Assembly: GCA_905250115.1 (NCBI GenBank)
Contig: CAJNOI010000056.1
Span: 62,001-126,000, forward strand
Reading direction: 5' to 3'
Length of the DNA stretch: 64,000 bases
Source of the DNA: Adineta steineri
Lineage: Eukaryota > Rotifera > Eurotatoria > Adinetida > Adinetidae
The notes beneath the pieces were generated by a model. The model was not told the origin of the DNA and did no database searches. It was given only the letters and a program-made list of their open reading frames with translations. The stretch's first letter is position 1. Every line of letters starts with the position of its first letter. Both the position numbers and the translations under genes were made by a program. This document shows, in pieces, positions 45,145 through 55,610 of the stretch.

Positions 45145-47544
45145 ATGTCTAACTTACAATCAAAGTTCACTTCTTTTTTTGATAAAAGAATATTTTGTTT
45201 TATCGTAGTTGTGATCATTCTGGCAGCCATATCGATCTGTAATACTCTAATAAAACAAATAAATATTCAGATACTTACTGCCAAGGATTATTCCAAGCCT
45301 CCACCTCTTCCTGACTGGTCTTCTATCGCAGTTAAATCTTTTCATAAAGTTTTTGTCGAAACCGATAATAGTCGTTTATTCAATACATCCTTTGCTCAAT
45401 CAAACCAATCATTATCGCCATTATCAGTAAACACTGCTTATAGTCTTCGATGGATCGTCGTAACTTCTATCAATTATCCGACTAAAACAATCAACAAGCT
45501 CAGTAAATTGAAAGATTGGGCATTGGTATTAGTAGCTGATATAAGCACACCAAAAGACTGGTCCCATCCTAATTGCGTCTTTTTAAGTATTGAAAGTCAA
45601 AGAAGACTTTTATTGGAAATTCACGATACTATACCTTATCGGCATTATGGTCGAAAAATAATTGGATATCTTTATGCCATTCGACATGGTGCAAAAATCA
45701 TTTATGAAACAGATGATGACAATGAACTTATATCGGGTATAGAAGAACAGGTATTGACATTTCAAGAGATATCTACATCGAACAAAGCATATTTTCTACC
45801 AGCAACTCCTCAAGAAATGAATACGTTTGATTCTAAACCATTTTTTGGTAGAGCAGTTTTTGGCACATCTACGAGTGCCAACACTACAAATAATTTGACG
45901 GTGGAGGAGCAGATCACAGTGAACCCTTATCATTATTTTGGTCAACCTAATATATGGCCACGTGGATACCCTCTTCGACTCGTTGGAGATAATATTTCCA
46001 TTAGTATCAGTTTATCAACTGTTCGACCGTTAATTCAACAAGGTTTAGCTAATGGAGATCCAGATCTGGATGCAATATTTAGATTGACACAGTCAGATCG
46101 ACATAAAAGGATTGATATTCAATTTCAGGAAAAACCACCTGTTGCAGTTTCTCACGGGCTTTTAGTTCCGTTTAATAGTCAAAATACTTTATTTCATTAT
46201 GACGCATTCTGGGCATTATGGCTTCCTGTAACAACCACTTTTCGAGTTTGTGACATCTGGAGAGGATATTTTGTTCAACGACTATTATGGGAACTAACGC
46301 CACAAGCCACATTAACGTTTCATAGTCCTTCGGTTCTTCAGTTAAGAAATCCGCATAACTACATACGAGATTTTGAGGAAGAGTTGCAGTTATATACACA
46401 GACAGAGCAGCTGATAATATTTCTTCGAAAATGGACATGTTCGCGTGGTGGTTCGCATCTTAGCGGTGCCAGAGATTGCAATATATTTTTTAATAAAATC
46501 TACTTTTTAGCAGTGGATATGGTTGAAGCTAATTTCTGGAAGATGAAGGATGCTTGGTTGTGTGTAAACTTTCTCACTGATTTGATCAAACACGGATATA
46601 GATTTGATTTAAAATATCAGATACCAATAATCAAACCTAAAGCTACTAATCAACAAAACAATTCAATAACACAACAAAATTATACTGTTTCTAGCAAGAA
46701 TGTTCCTTCCACTCGCGTGGCTGTATGTGTTAGTGGACAGGTTCGTACATTAAATATGGTGATTTCGTCAACTTTACCTGTCATGACTGTAGACAGGGCA
46801 GTATACCGACCAAAAGTGGCGTGGAGGAAATTTAGATCTGGCAAACACACAACAGCAATGAACATTCAGAGTCTATTATTCGACCAGTTACCAGCCTTTG
46901 ATGTATTTATGTTCGTTTCAACGAAAGAAAAACATCACAGAGAACCACATGTGAATGATACTCGTATTTGCGAATCTTTACGACCTCGTTCATCCAGTAA
47001 TCGTCTGTTTTGCTCAGTAGTAAAAGAAATGGATATCACAAATCCATCTACAAATGTGACCGCATTGAATAGTTATACTTACGCGCAAAGTCAAGAGTTA
47101 AGGCAAGGCTTATTGCAACAACTTAACGGCCTGCAGCAATGTAATGATATGAGAAAAGAATATAGTCAAAAGAGTGGAACACAATACACACATTGGATCA
47201 GATTGAGACCTGACAGTATCTTCTTTGAACCGTTTCCGAACATTACATCAATACGTTTTGTCGATGAAACTACTAAACAGCCTCGAATCGTGTATGCAAC
47301 AAAAAAAAAGTGTTGCTGTGGAAATGAAGATTGGTTTGGAGTAGGTGCGATAGAAACAATGGATGCATATTTTGATCGAATTAATCTTTTACATACGTAC
47401 AAAAACAAAAATATATGGTCAGCAGAAGTCTTTGCAATAGATGTATTGACGGAAACGTTAAAGGCGCAACTCCTCGATAACGATCCAAGGATTCAAGTCT
47501 GTATTTACAAACCAAAAGACAGAAGATATACCGGAGAACCATAA
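45145..47544 (+). CDS. STELLO-like (DUF288) type II membrane glycosyltransferase-like protein
   Basis: Intronless, 799 residues. A signal anchor lies at about 15-36. The first half (about 95-500) matches the STELLO/DUF288 family: RWIVVTSINYPTKTI, LVLVADISTPKDW, IIGYLYAIRHGAKIIYETDDDNEL with the Asp triad D190-D192, and YPLRLVGDN. Plant STELLO proteins are Golgi proteins that help assemble cellulose synthase; animal and protist members are uncharacterised. The second half (about 515-799) is another domain beginning VAVCVSGQVRTLN and including THWIRLRPDSIFF and NEDWFGVGAIETM, which looks like a second nucleotide-sugar-transferase-type fold (a DxD-like RPD). A luminal bifunctional enzyme is a reasonable reading. 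Acceptor-like AG at 45131-45132, 12 nt before the ATG. Confidence 0.7.
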   Translation: MSNLQSKFTSFFDKRIFCFIVVVIILAAISICNTLIKQINIQILTAKDYSKPPPLPDWSSIAVKSFHKVFVETDNSRLFNTSFAQSNQSLSPLSVNTAYSLRWIVVTSINYPTKTINKLSKLKDWALVLVADISTPKDWSHPNCVFLSIESQRRLLLEIHDTIPYRHYGRKIIGYLYAIRHGAKIIYETDDDNELISGIEEQVLTFQEISTSNKAYFLPATPQEMNTFDSKPFFGRAVFGTSTSANTTNNLTVEEQITVNPYHYFGQPNIWPRGYPLRLVGDNISISISLSTVRPLIQQGLANGDPDLDAIFRLTQSDRHKRIDIQFQEKPPVAVSHGLLVPFNSQNTLFHYDAFWALWLPVTTTFRVCDIWRGYFVQRLLWELTPQATLTFHSPSVLQLRNPHNYIRDFEEELQLYTQTEQLIIFLRKWTCSRGGSHLSGARDCNIFFNKIYFLAVDMVEANFWKMKDAWLCVNFLTDLIKHGYRFDLKYQIPIIKPKATNQQNNSITQQNYTVSSKNVPSTRVAVCVSGQVRTLNMVISSTLPVMTVDRAVYRPKVAWRKFRSGKHTTAMNIQSLLFDQLPAFDVFMFVSTKEKHHREPHVNDTRICESLRPRSSSNRLFCSVVKEMDITNPSTNVTALNSYTYAQSQELRQGLLQQLNGLQQCNDMRKEYSQKSGTQYTHWIRLRPDSIFFEPFPNITSIRFVDETTKQPRIVYATKKKCCCGNEDWFGVGAIETMDAYFDRINLLHTYKNKNIWSAEVFAIDVLTETLKAQLLDNDPRIQVCIYKPKDRRYTGEP

Positions 47545-48446
47545 GAAGATGGTAGACTGTGCTAATTAACCATTATATTTCACGCAGTAGAAACATTCAT
47601 ACTCGACTGTGACAGTTCCTATTTTTTTTTTTTTTGAAGAGAAATAAACGATTCATTTGCGAATTCAACTACTCCGTCAAATAAATCATAAAAATAATGC
47701 GTGAAAATGATACCATAGATCGAGGCATGCAAGCACGCGAATCGGCATACTATTGAACTTGAACGATGTGGATGAGAATGTGTATACTACTATGTAACGA
47801 ACTACGACCAGTTTCGTCATTTCTTAAGGGACTCTTTAGGTAGTTAAGCACCGCATAATCTCATATATAGAATAATGAATAGAAAATACATCCTTACAAT
47901 ATTCTTTCAATAAAAGCATAGGCAAAGCAGAGAATCGTTTAACTTAATTGAGTGTGTACTTCATTAAATAGTTAATCAAAGTCAAAGAAAATAAAGAGAT
48001 GATCTTATGATAAATGTGTGAACTAAGTGTATCGCAGTTCAACTCTAGTTTCAATCATCTGGGTGAATTATTTCGACTGCTCCTCTCAAAAGAATTGATC
48101 TGACATAACACTTCTCTTTCAAGATAATCGCATTGTTGTCATGCAAAGTGTATGCTTATAAGGATAATAAGAACAAGCTATTTGACTTTTCTACAAGGTA
48201 GGAAAAATGGATTTTGTGATTATATAGATACCAAAATCTGTTTTCTTCTCTTGATAAAATATGATTATTCGGACTATTAATATGAGATCACAAATAAAAC
48301 AAATGCAATTGGTTTTGTCGTTGACAGATCCTAATCTATATTTAAATCTTTCAGTTAAATACAAAATATTGAAGGCAAATTTTTCTCCTCTCTTTATTTA
48401 TTACTGTTCGTAGTAGAATACATCGACAAAGTCTAATTCTTATTGT
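47545..48446. other. Intergenic, convergent 3' ends
   Basis: About 900 bp between the STELLO-like gene and the 3' end of the acyltransferase gene. No gene, RNA or repeat recognised. Confidence 0.5.
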
Positions 48447-49436
48447 TCATTTGGGACAATTCTTTGGCATAGGTAATTTTGAAATCCATTGATCATCATC
48501 ATAGGACAACAATTCATTTACACCAAAAAATACATCTTTATCTCGAGCAAACGGTCCAAGACACATTGGTGCTGTAACAAAAAGTACACTATGGGTCATT
48601 AACCATCCAAGTAGTGGTGGTAAGTTAATTGGTAGATGTGCATCTATACAACATGCAATGCCATTGAGTAAGAAACAGGCAAATGTGGGCAGGACTGACG
48701 ATATATCTTCAAAAGCAACAAGAGCAATATGAACATGTAGAAGGCCACTAATAATAAATGTTATTAAACCCACAATTGATCGAGAAGGTATATACAAATT
48801 GAGAGGTAGAAAAAGTGATTCTTTTAAAATTGTACCAATGATTTGATTGTATCTTCGACCCCAAAATTCACGTATTGATTGAGATAAGAATGGAAAATTG
48901 TTCAGCCATTGAAGTGTATATTTATCTCGAGTAATTATTCGTATAAAAATTGTTTGAATATCGATCACATATGAAAAAGTCAAAATTGATAAGAAATAAA
49001 TGAATACTCTCATATAACTATCATTTGGTTCACATATCGATAGCCATTGATGCAACCACCGATTAAGTACAAATTTTACAATACCACATATCAAATATAA
49101 TTTAAGAGACCGTTGCCTTTCAGTCGGTTGACAAGGTACAATTGGAAAGATAATCCATAGACATTTTAAAATGAAAGAAAATAAGGTTTGCGACTTATCG
49201 ACTGAAAGAATAGTAAAATGAATGAGACGAATCGATATCATCCAATAGACTGCAACAATGAAAACAGAAAGAATATGATGCGGAGGTAGACTACGAGTAC
49301 CAACATCGGTCAATACTAGACAAGGTATCAATGTTAGAATGATTCGAATTAAAATATAACGGATAGGACGAATGATGTAGAAGCATAAGAGAAGATGTAC
49401 AAACCAGCCAATATTAACTAGTAGCAAATGTATCAT
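48447..49436 (-). CDS. Wax-synthase-like membrane-bound O-acyltransferase
   Basis: Intronless, 329 residues, with about eight hydrophobic segments. The family signature is clear: SIREFWGRRYNQIIG (187-201), matching the SxRxFWGRRWN block of plant and bacterial-type wax synthases, and FIISGLLHVH (227-236) with the presumed catalytic His234. Length equals that of jojoba-type wax synthases (about 340-350). It should join fatty acyl-CoA to a fatty alcohol or other acceptor in the ER membrane. TTTAG acceptor-like site at 49450-49449, 12 nt before the ATG. Acceptor specificity cannot be told; sterol acyltransferase is the alternative within the family. Confidence 0.8.
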   Translation of the reverse strand: MIHLLLVNIGWFVHLLLCFYIIRPIRYILIRIILTLIPCLVLTDVGTRSLPPHHILSVFIVAVYWMISIRLIHFTILSVDKSQTLFSFILKCLWIIFPIVPCQPTERQRSLKLYLICGIVKFVLNRWLHQWLSICEPNDSYMRVFIYFLSILTFSYVIDIQTIFIRIITRDKYTLQWLNNFPFLSQSIREFWGRRYNQIIGTILKESLFLPLNLYIPSRSIVGLITFIISGLLHVHIALVAFEDISSVLPTFACFLLNGIACCIDAHLPINLPPLLGWLMTHSVLFVTAPMCLGPFARDKDVFFGVNELLSYDDDQWISKLPMPKNCPK

Positions 49437-51140
49437 ATTAATAACTATCTAAATAACTTTTCAAATTCTAATAAATGAAATATGTTGATAATGATGTCCT
49501 TGTATATTCTTTCGAAAGAGATAATAGTTTATTCTTCTTATCTTTGCATTCTTTTTGTCTTTTTCATAATGGGATCAAACAGTGGACAAAAACAATTATT
49601 TTAAAATAATTCAATAATGAAACATTCGTCATTTGGATTCAATACTGAATATTGACCATAGTGTGTGATCATTTCTGATAAAAGAAACGTTAGTGCTAAA
49701 GATATGATACTTCAATATATTTCTTCTTATCTAGAATTGCGTCGTTTTCATACAAAGCATACGCTTATATACCTAACCCATCAAAGAGAACAAAAGGACA
49801 ATAAAGTCTCATATAATATATAAAATAAGGACAAAATAATAATGTCAATATATCAAATGAGAAAAAATTATAAGAATAAAACAAACATCGTTACACACAC
49901 TCCGTTTTTTACAATCCAGATCCAGTGCGGGTATTCGTTTTTATTCTAAAATTACCCCATGACAACGAGATCACACTCAATTCTAATATTTTTATGTGCT
50001 TCAAGAAAAAGAAGATTTAAATATTTTTATTTCATAATTAGCTTTTGTGACAAAAGAGAATGTTACCACCTTAGATTTTTTTGAGTAGGCTAGAATAGTA
50101 ATCTTAGATATAATAGATCTTAAAATCTCTTCTCTATAAACATATGTTAATATTTCATATCAATTACATAAGTCACAAAGATGAGAACATTCTAATGAAA
50201 TATCAATAGAAATACATGATGTTGAGGAATAATAAGGAGATAAAAATATTTTGAGAATGTCAATATAAGTATTTGAGTGAAATTCAGTAACCCAGCTGGA
50301 TTAATAACTGAATCGAGTTTTCGTTGACAATCAATGTCTCAAATATGTTACATCACACGAAATCATCAACATTGATCTACGTATAAACATTAGTATTTAA
50401 GAGAATGACGAAGAAAATAATAAGAGAAAAGAGAAAAACATGTGTTAGTACTCTTCGAATAATCATTAGTTACATAAAATATGGTTTGTATTTTCATTTT
50501 ATTTTAAAATAATTCGATATCTATATTTATTCTGTATTTCGCTATTAATTCTTCAAAAGAATATTTACATCTTCATGTTAATACGAAGTGAAGTTTTAGA
50601 TTAGTAGACAAATCCCATTCTTTGATGAAGAGAGAAAGATAAATTATAAAAAAACAAAAGTTTGAAGCTAAAACTAGTCACTCCACAAAATGATGAAACC
50701 TCTCTCTGAATGTGAGATTATAGTACACGAGAGAAGTTCTTCTATTAGAGTTTTGCTCATATTCAATGTCATAATTTTGTATTACATATCATCAAAACTT
50801 TATTAAAAGATATGAGTTTATGTACGAAAGAGTAATATAAGACTTCTATTATGATTCATATATTTTGTTTGTTATTGTGCAATAATTTCACGTGGAGTAA
50901 TTGCACAATAATATATACACATAAACTTGAAATTTTTTCTTAAGAAATCATTTTCTTTTGTTTTTTATTGTGCATAAATATTTCATAAAACTTTGTATAG
51001 ATAAATAAGGACAATTAATTTTTAAAATCAAATTTTGAATAATTTTAAAAACTTGTTAATGGTATGATGTGAAATATAATTTGAATATTTCATTTGTTTT
51101 TCACTTATTTTCGAGTATTGAAATCTGATTATTTATGTAG
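49437..51140. other. Non-coding stretch upstream of the eRF1 paralogue
   Basis: About 1.7 kb of AT-rich DNA. I searched it for an eRF1 N-terminal domain (NIKS, YxCxxxF, GTS motifs) and saw none. It ends with ATTTATGTAG (51131-51140), a 3' splice site for the next exon. A small inverted ATTGTGCAATAA/TTATTGCACAAT pair near 50874-50912 may form a hairpin. Confidence 0.5.
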
Positions 51141-52342
51141 AATACACATCAAGAATTCGATTCTAATGATGATCGATTTGGTTTTATTATTATGGATACA
51201 AATCAAACTTTGTTTGGTATATTACATGGGAATATTCGAGATATTCTTATGGAGTTTACAGTTGATTTACCAAAAAAGCGTAGGTATGGTGGTGCAAGTT
51301 CAATACGATTTGCACGAATTCGAAAAGAGAAAAAACTGAACTATGTACGAAAAGTATCTCAAATGGCTACACAATGTTTTATTAGAAATGAGAAAATCAA
51401 TGTTAATGGAATTATATTAGCAATTGTTGCCCAATTTACTACTGAATTCAATGCAGACGATGTATTTGATTCAGTTAGTTAGATTTTTTTCTTTAAAAAT
51501 TATTCTTAATATATTTCTTTTCAAAGCGTATTCAAGAGAAACTTATTCAACGAGTTGTAATTTCTTATGGTGGTCATCTAGGTTTTAATCAAGCAATTGA
51601 GTTAGCTAATGAAACACTTGTAAATGTTAAATTTGTACAAGAGAAAAAAATTCTTTGTAAATTTCATTGTAAATTAAATAAAATTTCAATATTTTCTTTA
51701 TTTATTTTTCATAGCTCAATTTTTTAATGAAATATTCAAAGATTCAAATGAATTTTGTTTTGGTTTAAATGATACAATGAATAAATTAGAAAGTGGCCAG
51801 ATTGATACATTGATCATTTGGAAAAATTGTGATTTAATACGTTATGTTTTACGTCATATTCAAACAAAACAAATAAAAATAATTTATTTACAAATTGATA
51901 AAGAGAAAGAAATAGATAATGAATTGGAACAACTTGAAAAAATCTCATTAATTCATTGGCTTGAAAAGAATTATGAAAAAATGAGTATAGAAAAATAAAT
52001 AAATTAATCAAATTGATTTTTATTAAAATATTCTTTTCTAAAAGATATTAAACTCGAAATTGTAACAGACAAGAGTCAAGAAGGTTCGCAGTTTGTACAC
52101 GGATTTACTGGGATTGGAGGTTCGTTACTCGTCATAAGAATTTATCTTTTTTATTTGTTAGTTCGACGTCTTCTATAGGTATTCTTCGTCACAAGCTTGA
52201 TCACCAATCTTTAAACATCATTGAGAAAAATTGTGAAAACATCGATTCTAGTAAATAGATACAAGAAAAATAAAGACTTTCTTTTTTTTCATTTATTTTA
52301 GATATTGATAATGATGATTATAGTGCATTCTTTCTTGATTAA
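51141..52342 (+). CDS. eRF1 (peptide chain release factor 1) paralogue lacking the N domain, GGQ changed to GGA
   Basis: Exons 51141-51473, 51527-51656, 51715-51984, 52045-52119, 52179-52250, 52302-52342; five GT-AG introns of 51-60 bp, all phases agree, no stop. First in-frame ATG is 51192. Sequence follows eRF1 from the start of the M domain to the end: RFGFIIMDTNQTLFG, TVDLPKK, SIRFARIRKEKKLNYVRKV, ISYGGHLGFNQAIEL, FVQEKK, EIVTDKSQEGSQFVHGF, GIGGIL, and an acidic tail DIDNDDYSAFFLD. The universal GGQ loop, which triggers peptidyl-tRNA hydrolysis, reads YGGASS: GCA (51294-51296) replaces Gln. The N domain that reads stop codons is absent. Pelota/Dom34 also lacks GGQ but does not share these motifs. 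It may bind eRF3 or ribosomes without releasing peptide; that is inference. Upstream exons may lie beyond a long intron. Confidence 0.82.
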
Positions 52343-53424
52343 TTGCAACGTTTTATGTTTTATTTTATTTCTATGGTTATTTAATTAAGATTTGTGTCTC
52401 AATTGTTTTCTATTGTACATATAATATATGTTATTGTTGTCTCATTTCTTCTATTTATTCAATATTTTCATCATAGCTACAAATGTAATGGAATTGTTCT
52501 ATCTCATTAAAAACTTTGATATCGAAATAATTGTTAATGAACAAACAATGAATAATGATGATATCGTCTACATAAGATATTGTAATTGTAAATGCTATTT
52601 TATTTGTAGATTATCATTTTTGTAACTAAATCCTATATCTATGTTTCTGCTATCTATGAAACAAGATTTGTATATATAACAATATTTATTTCCATTCCAT
52701 TTTAATTGATAATAATATAAAACAACATTTTCATCTTTGATGAGTGTCAAACGAAAAATAGTTTTATAACCTTTCTTACTATAAAAATGTTTCATCAATA
52801 TATTCTTTTCATTCATATACAGTTATTTAAAGTAATTGTATGATTTACTTGGATGACAATACTATCTGGATGTGAGTGAGTTGTATATCAATCTCTCATC
52901 GATACTTTCATGCAATTATAAATAGTTAAAATTTTGATTGGAAGAAAGATTTCAGATCAATTATCATACCATTGATAATGACATACTGATAACAGCTATT
53001 TTTAACCACGAGTAAATTTAATAATAAATTGACAAATATTAGTTATTTTTAGTGGTGATGACGAAACTTGACATAAGTCAATTTTTGCTATTTATTAAAT
53101 TTATTATTAAATTTACTCGTGATTAAAAATAACTGTTATTACTATATCGTGTATTGTGTCCTGTAGATGAGTATAAAGTGCTCGAGAAATAAATCGTATG
53201 CCAAGTTTCAACATTCCCACTAAAACAAATAAGAGAATAAAGTCTAATCTAACGTATTTCTATGTAAATGAAATTTAATTCTCTACTATTGTTCTAATCC
53301 AAACATGAAAATGAAGAAAATAATAACATTCTTGAAGATTAATATAATTATTCTCTAATAAATCTATAGTTCATGGAATTTGTTTTTCTTATTTATTTTC
53401 TAAGAAATTTTTAGAGATAATTCT
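52343..53424. other. Intergenic, convergent 3' ends, with palindromic element
   Basis: AT-rich; includes the inverted repeat at 52988-53139 listed separately. No coding exon recognised. Confidence 0.5.
52988..53139. repeat. Palindromic MITE-like element, 42-43-bp arms
   Basis: Left arm 52988-53030 (GATAACAGCTATTTTTAACC...) and right arm 53098-53139 are inverted copies with two or three mismatches around a 67-bp middle that has no gene. The size and form fit a small foldback element. Confidence 0.75.
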
Positions 53425-54338
53425 TTACAATTCTGTATGATTGTTAGACAATGATAAATGTTCGAAAGAAAAAAGTTGTTGATCATCATGAATATATTCA
53501 ACGATTTGATCAAGACTATGATCTATGAGTGATTGAGCTGTTGAACTTAAACATGTATTATATTTATCAATTAAAATAAGACCAGGACTTATAATTTCAT
53601 TCAACATCCTAAAACAAAAGTGTAAGTTTATTTAATAACTATGAAAATAATAATAAACATACGGTGTTAATTGTTGATTAAATTTATTAATTTGATCATT
53701 TAATTTTTGATAATTATTTGTTAATCTTTGTAAATGTTCAACATGTTCAAGAGTTACTTTTTCTTGTTTAATTAAATTCATAAGTTGATCAATTTCTTTT
53801 TTAAGTTCTTCGATATCTATTATAATATGATTTAATTCTTTTTCAATTAACGGAACATCTTTTAACATAATTTCTGTTAAATTTATTGAAAGTTTACTCA
53901 TCTTAATCACTAATGATGTTGATAGACAAGTTTCATTTATAACATCTTTGTATTCCTACAAATAAAATATTCATTTTCAATATCATTATCAGATAATTGA
54001 TACTATGTGTTAGTCTTAAATACTAATTCACAATTTGTCATATCAGAAATAATTTTCTTTTGTTTCTTTTGATGAGTTAAGAGTTAAATATGATGATAAT
54101 AGTTGATACAAACCTGCATTTTCCTATATTGTTCAGTTGTTCTGATAATAATGGATTGCATTTTTCTAGATGAACGACGAATTGTAGGTAAAATATGATC
54201 ACGTAATTCATAAGAAGTATTCGCATGAACCATTTCTCTCAGACTTAAAAGTGCTGATTGTGTAGTTAGTTCTTCTGTTGAAATTAATTTGTTAGTAAAT
54301 AAGAAAAAAAGAAAATAAACAATATGAAAAGACAACAT
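53425..54338 (-). CDS. Secreted helical (coiled-coil) protein of unknown family, three exons
   Basis: Exons 54338-54114, 53955-53663, 53608-53425 with introns of 158 and 54 bp and matching phases; 233 residues. The N-terminus MLSFHIVYFLFFLFTNKLIS is a signal peptide. The rest is almost all predicted helix with heptad-like hydrophobic spacing, e.g. LKDVPLIEKELNHIIIDIEE and LKKEIDQLMNLI, and few cysteines. A CAG acceptor at 54346-54345 lies 6 nt before the ATG. No homologous family recognised. It may be an extracellular structural or adhesive protein, but nothing in the sequence shows this. Confidence 0.6.
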
Positions 54339-55610
54339 ATTATTCTGTATTTGCCAACAGTCTGAATGAATTGATATTTCAGAATAAATTATATTTCTTT
54401 CTTTTATATACAAAATATAAAAAGAGAAGAATGAGCAGAACGGACGAGAAAAAAAATACATTTATGCACTTTTCTTCATTTGTTTTTGTCGTTACTTCAT
54501 ACATTATATTCTATTTTCACCCTATCGATCTCTGTCTCTTTCATATGCTTTTCTTCACCATCATAGACGAATACAAAACGGAATATTTTTATATAAAAAA
54601 GAAACTATTTTATATTATGTCAGTTACAATGATACTCTTTCTTAGATTTCATTCTCTCTTAATCCATTTATTTAAACAGATCCTTTTGTTTTCTATATGT
54701 TTGTAAATCAATGTATTATTGATTAAAATAAATCATCTTATTTGATCTCTTCTATAATTATAATATATACGATTTTACTTAGACTTAGTCTTAATACAAG
54801 TTAATCACAAATTATAATTTATAAAACAATTGAAGATCTTTGTGTTATTTATAATCAATTTCATTCATTCTAATATTAAGAAAAATAAGGTAAAAAATCG
54901 TAATGTTCTATTAAATGTTAATATTTTGTTTAGTATTAAAATAAAACCTGATGTGAAACTAAGAAAGAATGAATGAAATTGATTATAATTAACACAAAGA
55001 TTTGATGGATGAGAATATATGTATAGAGTAGACATCGTCGATTTGATCAGTTTGATATTTCATATTTGACTTGTTTTATCAATAAATAATCTCTATATAA
55101 TTTTAATATCGTATAATATGATTGAATAGTCTTTCTTATTCTATTAAGTATGAAGATAACTTCTATATTCTTTTACAAATTTTCTAATCGAAAATCATAG
55201 TATTGATATTTGAAATAATTGGTTGAAATGATTATCTCAATATTTGATTTTTATGTTATTAAACAGGAATTTTAATGTAAAGCATTCTTAGCATTTCAAC
55301 AATAAAAGAGAAAAATATAAGAACGAAACGATCGATTAATCATCAACTATTTCAAAAATAGCTTTCTTTCAAATTCTTTTTCTTTGTCTTTCTTAAATTT
55401 CATAGTGAATTGGAATAATTTCATTCAATTTTCATTATTAATATTATGTAGGAATATTAAGAAAAAAGAAATAGATATTACTTAATCTCGATAATCAACG
55501 TTTTCTTTCTAAACTAAAATTTTCAAAATAATCATAGTTTATTTTTACTACAGGAATGATTATTTCTTGTAATATAAGAAATAAAAAAAGTATGAAATGT
55601 CAATGATTTG
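54339..55610. other. Non-coding stretch with palindromic element
   Basis: AT-rich gap between two minus-strand genes, with the inverted repeat at 54835-55002 listed separately. The plus-strand frame at 54371-54706 overlaps the leader of the secreted protein gene and has no domain. Confidence 0.5.
54835..55002. repeat. Palindromic MITE-like element, about 37-bp arms
   Basis: Left arm 54835-54871 (GATCTTTGTGTTATTTATAA...) and right arm 54966-55002 are inverted copies with about two mismatches around a 94-bp middle. Different in sequence from the element at 52988, but of the same design. Confidence 0.7.

Noticed and set aside
51777..51998. Separate small protein starting at 51777.
   Set aside because: It is exon 3 of the eRF1-like gene; a GTATAG donor at 51985 precedes the apparent stop.
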